Source: DASYLJ01 sp964432595
Lineage (GTDB): Bacteria > Desulfobacterota > Binatia > DP-6
DNA length: 64,000 nt
Direction: 5' to 3'
Assembly: GCA_964432595.1 (NCBI GenBank)
Contig: CAYSOF010000029.1
Location: 13,984-77,983, forward strand
Made by a program: the position numbers and the translations under genes
The notes under the pieces: generated by a model
The model's input: the letters and a program-made list of their open reading frames with translations, nothing else
Database searches by the model: none
What the model was told of the DNA's origin: nothing
Part shown: piece after piece, positions 60,255 to 64,000 of the stretch
Layout: every line of letters starts with the position of its first letter
Numbering within the stretch: the stretch's first letter is position 1

Positions 60255-60283
60255 CTCAAGTCGGCACCGCGTTCACCCGATAG
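60255..60283 (+). promoter_or_regulatory. Sigma-28-like promoter of the second flagellin gene
   Basis: CTCAAGTC (60255) and CCCGATAG (60276), again 13 nt apart as before flagellin 1. The CTCAAGTCGG decamer is identical in both. Gene start is 63 nt downstream of the -10-like box. Confidence 0.65.
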
Positions 60284-60346
60284 ACCTTCAACGTCAAGGA
60301 CCGGTTGGGGACGGACCCCCGGCCGAACGAACCCAAGGAGGACTCA

Positions 60347-61174
60347 ATGGCTCTGTACGTAAACACCAACTCCTTCTCGCTGAACGCTCAGCGAAACCTG
60401 GAGGAGACCGCCGACGGTCTGCGGACGTCGCTCGCCCGCCTGTCGTCCGGCGTGCGCATCAACGACGCGGTGGACGACGCCGCGGGTCTGGCCATCGCGG
60501 ACAAGCTGCAGCGTGACGTGCGCGTCGCGGCGCAGGCCATCCGCAACGCCAACGACGGCATCTCGGCGCTGGCCATCGGTGAAAAGGCGCTCGGCAACGT
60601 GACGACCACGCTGGTCCGGCTCTCGGAGCTGGCCTCGCAGTCGGCGACGGGCACGATCACCAACACGCAGCGCAGCGCCATCCAGCAGGAGTTCGCCCAG
60701 CTCCTGTCGGAAATCACGCGCATCTCGAACACGACCACGTTCAACGGCGTGAACCTGCTCAGCTCCGGCACGACGGTGTCGGTGCAGGTCGGCCTCGACG
60801 GGTCGACGACGTCGCGCATCGACTTCACCACCGTCGACGGCTCGCTGTCGGGCATCTTCTCCGGGCAGACGGCGATCGCGGCCGACACGGCCTCGAACGC
60901 GCAGTCGGCGCTCGGCATCCTCACCTCGGCGATCGCGACGGTCACGCAGACCCGCGGTACGCTGGGCGCGTATCAGAGCCGGCTCGTCACCTCGATCGCG
61001 AACCTGCGGGTCGCGCGCGAGAACTTCTCCGCCGCGGAGAGCCGGATCCGCGACACCGACGTCGCGGTCGAGACGGCGAACCTCACCCGGGCCCAGATCC
61101 TCCAGCAGGCCGGTGTGGCGGTCCTCGCGCAGGCGAACCAGCAGCCGACGCTGGCCCTCAGCCTGCTCCGGTAA
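60347..61174 (+). CDS. Flagellin (second copy)
   Basis: 275 residues, differing from the first copy at about 12 positions (for example Phe4 to Tyr, Leu9 to Ser, and QPQLALNLLR to QPTLALSLLR). AAGGAGGA precedes the ATG. The same minimal architecture. A hairpin and then fliD follow, so transcription may continue into fliD. Confidence 0.95.
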   Translation: MALYVNTNSFSLNAQRNLEETADGLRTSLARLSSGVRINDAVDDAAGLAIADKLQRDVRVAAQAIRNANDGISALAIGEKALGNVTTTLVRLSELASQSATGTITNTQRSAIQQEFAQLLSEITRISNTTTFNGVNLLSSGTTVSVQVGLDGSTTSRIDFTTVDGSLSGIFSGQTAIAADTASNAQSALGILTSAIATVTQTRGTLGAYQSRLVTSIANLRVARENFSAAESRIRDTDVAVETANLTRAQILQQAGVAVLAQANQQPTLALSLLR

Positions 61175-61205
61175 GGATGGAGGCGAGATAGCATTCGCAT
61201 GAACA

Positions 61206-61237
61206 CCGGGGCGGGGATGTTCGCATCCCCGCCCCGG
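61206..61237 (+). promoter_or_regulatory. Stem-loop between flagellin 2 and fliD
   Basis: Perfect 14-bp stem (61206-61219 with 61224-61237) and a TTCG loop, without a following U-tract. It ends 19 nt before the fliD ATG. Likely an mRNA processing, stability or partial attenuation site. Confidence 0.55.
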
Positions 61238-61256
61238 GTCTGACCTAAAGGATGAC

Positions 61257-62609
61257 ATGGCGGGACTGATCTCCATCGGCGGCCTGGTGACGGGCCTCGA
61301 CACGAACACGATGATCGATTCGCTGGTGGCGCTGGAGCGCCGTCCGCTCGATCAGCTCGGCAAGGAGATCGACGCCGCCAGCGTCACGAAGAGCGCGCTC
61401 GCGTCGCTGCAAGCGAAGTTCCTCGCGTTCAAGACCGCCGCCGACGGGCTCAAGACCGCGGGCGGCGTGCTCGTCCGGAAGGCCAGCTCGAGCGACTCGA
61501 CGGTGCTGAGCGCCGCCGCGGGCGAGGGCGCGCAGCGCGGCACCGCGACGATCACCGTCTCGCAGCTCGCGCGCGCCTCCGTTGCCGGCTCGACGGTCGG
61601 CAAGACGGCCGCGACCGACACGATCGCCGCCGGCGCAGGCACGTTCCGCTTCCAGGTCGGCTCGGGCGACGTCCAGACCGTCAACATCGACGGCACGACG
61701 ACGCTGCAGGACCTCGCCAACGCGATCAACGACCTCGACGCGGGCGTCACCGCCTCGGCCATCAATGCCGGGACCGCCGCGTCGCCCGACTATCGCCTCC
61801 AGCTGCAGAGCGAAGACACCGGCGAGTCGAGCACGATCACGATCGTGCAGGACGACACGCAGCTCGCGATCCAGACGAGCCAGACCGGCCTCAACGCGCA
61901 GTTCAGCGTGAGCGGCTTCAGCACGTCCTTCGAGCGCGAGTCGAACACGTTCAACGACGTGCTCACCGGCGTGACGATCAGCCTGCGGTCCGAGGGCACC
62001 TCGACCGTCACCGTCGACGACGACGCGGACGCGATCGTCAAGAAGGTGCAGGCGTTCGTCGCCGCTTACAACGACATCCGCACGTTCATCGACCAGGAGT
62101 CGGTCGTCGACGCAGGGCAGGGCAAGGACGAGGTCGCGCAGGGGCCGCTCGCCGGCAACTCGACCGTCCGCCAGCTCGCCGAGCGGTTGCAGTCGACGTT
62201 CTCGTCGGCGATCAGCGGCGCCGACTCGAAGTACGTCAACCTGTCGAGCCTCGGCATCGCCACGCAGAAGGACGGCACGGTGCTCTTCACCGAGGCGACC
62301 CTGCGGACGGCGATCTCCGAGGATCCCGACGCGGTCGCGGCCGTGTTCGCCGGTACCGACGAGTCGAACGGCGTCGCCGCCGATCTCGCGACGCTCGTCG
62401 CGGAGGTCACCGGGTCGAGCGGCACGTTCAACGCGCAGACCACGTCGATCGACCAGCGCATCCGCAGCCTGCAGGACCAGATCGATCAGGGCACGCGCAA
62501 CGTCGAGGCGTACGAAGAGAGCCTGCGGCTTCAGTTCGCCAATCTCGAGACGCTGATCGCGCAGCTCCAGAGCCAGGGCAATTCCCTGTTGGCCGCGCTC
62601 GGCGGCTGA
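61257..62609 (+). CDS. fliD: Flagellar filament cap protein FliD
   Basis: Cap protein that folds flagellin into the filament, 450 residues. N-terminal GLVTGLDTNTMIDSLVALERRPL and the C-terminal coiled-coil (IDQRIRSLQDQIDQGTRNVEAYEESLRLQFANLETLI) match the family. AAAGGA lies before the ATG. It is part of the run flagellin-fliD-fliS-fliT-like. Confidence 0.94.
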   Translation: MAGLISIGGLVTGLDTNTMIDSLVALERRPLDQLGKEIDAASVTKSALASLQAKFLAFKTAADGLKTAGGVLVRKASSSDSTVLSAAAGEGAQRGTATITVSQLARASVAGSTVGKTAATDTIAAGAGTFRFQVGSGDVQTVNIDGTTTLQDLANAINDLDAGVTASAINAGTAASPDYRLQLQSEDTGESSTITIVQDDTQLAIQTSQTGLNAQFSVSGFSTSFERESNTFNDVLTGVTISLRSEGTSTVTVDDDADAIVKKVQAFVAAYNDIRTFIDQESVVDAGQGKDEVAQGPLAGNSTVRQLAERLQSTFSSAISGADSKYVNLSSLGIATQKDGTVLFTEATLRTAISEDPDAVAAVFAGTDESNGVAADLATLVAEVTGSSGTFNAQTTSIDQRIRSLQDQIDQGTRNVEAYEESLRLQFANLETLIAQLQSQGNSLLAALGG

Positions 62610-62626
62610 CGGGTCAAGGAGACGGC

Positions 62627-63046
62627 ATGCACGCGGCAGAGTACACGCGGCGCTACGCACAGGCGCAGGTCACGTCGGTGGATCGCCACCGGCTCCTGCT
62701 GCTCGTGTTCGACGGCGGCGCCACCTTCCTGGCGCGGGCGCGCGAGGCGCTCGCGGCGGGTGACACGCCGCGCTTCTCGGAGCAGCTGTCGCGCGCACAG
62801 GCGATCATCTCCGAGCTGCTGGGCACGCTCGACTACAACGCCGGCGGCGCGATCGCGCAGGACCTGGCGCGGCTCTACGAGTTCATGCTGCACCACCTCA
62901 TCGAGGCGAACCTGCAGCACAGCGTGCAGCACCTCGACGACGTCATCCGGGTGTACGGCGTCGTCGCGAGTGCGTTCCGCGACATCCTCGATCGTCCCAC
63001 GGACCGGCCCGCCACGGACGGCGCGGGCCTCACGACGGCGGTCTGA
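62627..63046 (+). CDS. fliS: Flagellin export chaperone FliS
   Basis: Binds the C-terminus of flagellin before export, 139 residues. Typical start (YTRRYAQAQVTSVDRHRLLLLVFDGG) and LARLYEFMLHHLIEANLQ. AAGGAG precedes the ATG. One-base overlap with the next gene. Confidence 0.93.
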   Translation: MHAAEYTRRYAQAQVTSVDRHRLLLLVFDGGATFLARAREALAAGDTPRFSEQLSRAQAIISELLGTLDYNAGGAIAQDLARLYEFMLHHLIEANLQHSVQHLDDVIRVYGVVASAFRDILDRPTDRPATDGAGLTTAV

Positions 63047-63471
63047 TGCAGACGCAGGCGGAGTTGCTCGGCGCGAGCCAGCGCGAGCTGCGGCTGTATC
63101 AGGAGCTGTTGGCGACCTACCAGGATCTCACGGTGCTGCTCACGGAAGAGCAGGCCGCCCTGGACCCCACGCGCCTCACGACGGCGGGCGACCGCGCGGA
63201 GATGATCACCGCGCAGGTGCGCGCCCTGCGGGACGTCCTGGCGCCGTATCGCATGAGCGGCGACCCCGTGTCGGCGGAGATCCAGGCGCTGTGGCGCGGC
63301 TCGGCGGCGCTCGCCGCCGAGGCGGCCGGCGCGAACGCGCGGATGGTGCATCACGCGCGGGCGCGGCAGGCGGAGATCACGGCCAAGTTCTCGGAGCTCG
63401 CGCGGGGGCGTCGCGTGCTCGCGGCGTACCGCCCGTCCGACGGGCCGTCGTCGTCTCGTCGGCAGGCCTGA
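63046..63471 (+). CDS. Small helical flagellar chaperone (FliT/FlgN-like)
   Basis: A 141-residue protein predicted to be almost all helical (ELRLYQELLATYQDLTVLLTEEQ). Its place directly after fliS fits FliT, the chaperone of FliD, but the sequence is also FlgN-like. Named from context, since the family is weakly conserved. It is the last gene before the right-edge repeats. Confidence 0.65.
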   Translation: MQTQAELLGASQRELRLYQELLATYQDLTVLLTEEQAALDPTRLTTAGDRAEMITAQVRALRDVLAPYRMSGDPVSAEIQALWRGSAALAAEAAGANARMVHHARARQAEITAKFSELARGRRVLAAYRPSDGPSSSRRQA

Positions 63472-63480
63472 GGCTGCGTT

Positions 63481-63619
63481 CGGGGGTGGGCGCGGCGGCG
63501 GTCGGGGGACCTCCGGCTGCGCGTGGCGCTCGCTCGGCACCGCTCCGCCCCTTTCCCCTCCCGCTCACTCACGACACGCTCGCTCGGAGGGCCCCCGACC
63601 GCCACCGCGCCCACCCCCG
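63481..63619. repeat. Nested 34-bp inverted repeat
   Basis: Arms 63481-63514 and 63586-63619 match at 32 of 34 positions as inverted copies, around a 71-nt spacer. The right arm is itself part of the left arm of the larger repeat, so the region consists of three related copies in alternating orientation. Confidence 0.8.
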
Positions 63620-63944
63620 CCGTCACGGTCACCGAAGGGCGAGAGCGGCACGCTCGTCCACCGGCGCGTCGTTGCACGCGTCGCCTTCGGCTCGCTTTCG
63701 GGGTGCGTACTCCAGCCGAAGTCGCGAGGCCGTGCCCGCCACGACGCGCGACTGGCGAGACCGAAAGATCGCGGCGCGCGGTGGCCGTCGTACGAGATCG
63801 ACGTACCGGCACGGAGAGACGATCGTAGCCCGTGGTGCGATGGGGTGGGTGGGCGGCGGCGTGTGTGGGGGCCGTCGAGCGAGCGTGTCGAGAGTGAGCG
63901 TGGTGGGGAAAGGGGGGCGGGGCGGTGCCGAGCGAACGCCACGC
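63521..63944. repeat. Long imperfect inverted repeat of about 100 bp
   Basis: Left arm 63521-63619 and right arm about 63841-63944. Shared inverted blocks include GCGTGGCG, TCGCTCGGCACCG, GCTCACTC and CGACACGCTCGCTCG. The arms enclose about 220 bp without a recognised gene. It may be a foldback or MITE-like element. Confidence 0.75.
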
Positions 63945-63953
63945 GGGTGCGGA

Positions 63954-63997
63954 CCGGGTACATGGGTGGCACTTTAAACCGGGCACATGGGTGGCAC
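63954..63997. repeat. Two copies of a 19-bp repeat at window edge
   Basis: Copies at 63954-63972 and 63979-63997, period 25, one mismatch (CCGGGTACATGGGTGGCAC and CCGGGCACATGGGTGGCAC). The reverse complement, starting GTGCCACCCATGT, resembles ends of IS481-like elements as remembered; the element itself would lie beyond the edge. Confidence 0.5.
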
Positions 63998-64000
63998 CTG

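Larger units (their letters stand above)
63472..64000. other. Non-coding right-edge region with foldback repeat
   Basis: 529 bp in which no convincing gene was seen: open frames exist on both strands but their products are low-complexity Arg/Ser/Pro sequence and follow no recognised family. The region holds a long imperfect inverted repeat, a shorter nested one and two copies of a 19-bp repeat at the very edge. Confidence 0.6.

Overview
The window is a contiguous, gene-dense piece of a chromosome with very high G+C and strong third-position GC bias. It comes from a motile, respiring Gram-negative bacterium. A type II secretion secretin and GspC, an Mla-type lipid transport set, flagellin genes and periplasmic cytochromes all point to two membranes. 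The mix of F420-type luciferase-like oxidoreductase, secreted Cys-rich proteins, parallel beta-helix proteins and a bc complex with an eight-heme cytochrome fits a deltaproteobacteria-like or Binatota-like environmental lineage. That placement is inference from gene content only. No rRNA, tRNA or CRISPR array was seen, and no complete insertion sequence.

Layout. 1-3319 (minus): the 5' end of gspE, then gspD and gspC, with ATGA overlaps. 3394-3830: two strong hairpins and a glycine-zipper, polyproline lipoprotein. 3975-5573: a patatin-like lipase divergent from a small membrane protein. 5652-12219 (plus): a respiratory operon of Rieske protein, split cytochrome b, two tiny membrane proteins, an octaheme cytochrome c with a coiled-coil stalk, a cupredoxin and a Cys-rich secreted protein. 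12224-14798: CorA, a second Cys-rich protein and an SDR. 14830-20964: a large repeat protein, a two-domain putative hydrolase and a secreted phosphodiesterase-type enzyme. 21083-29110: glutamine amidotransferase, then the phosphate system phoB-phoR facing pstSCAB-phoU. 29407-39898: dehydrogenase, LLM oxidoreductase, ICMT-like methyltransferase, peptide deformylase, a PAS-GAF histidine kinase, RNase G/E, a radical SAM fusion and TatA. 39895-43434: zinc-ribbon protein plus an MCE/Mla transporter. 43468-47616: nadA, an NrtR-like regulator, a peptidase and a flippase-like membrane protein, coupled by overlapping start codons. 47688-54078: DNA methyltransferase, bioB, a poly-Asp protein, pmbA-tldD and a DHH phosphoesterase. 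54168-57943: two secreted beta-helix proteins. 58111-63471: queG, then two flagellins, fliD, fliS and a FliT/FlgN-like chaperone. 63472-64000: non-coding, with a large foldback repeat and two copies of a 19-bp repeat.

Regulation readable in the DNA. Matching Pho-box arrays (three 7-mers at 11-bp period, then a TA-starting hexamer after 10 nt) precede both phoB and pstS. Matching sigma-28-like promoters precede both flagellins. Convergent genes meet in two ways: three junctions carry a hairpin element with compensatory stem changes, and three others overlap by four bases in a palindromic shared stop (CTAG or TTAA).

How the parts work together. The bc complex would oxidise quinol and pass electrons through the octaheme cytochrome and possibly the cupredoxin. 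The Pst/Pho set senses and imports phosphate. The flagellar block makes, caps and chaperones the filament. NadA and the NrtR-like protein form an NAD synthesis and control pair. The strongest candidates for something little described are the octaheme-stalk bc operon with its Cys-rich tail gene, the junction hairpin family and the terminal foldback repeat.
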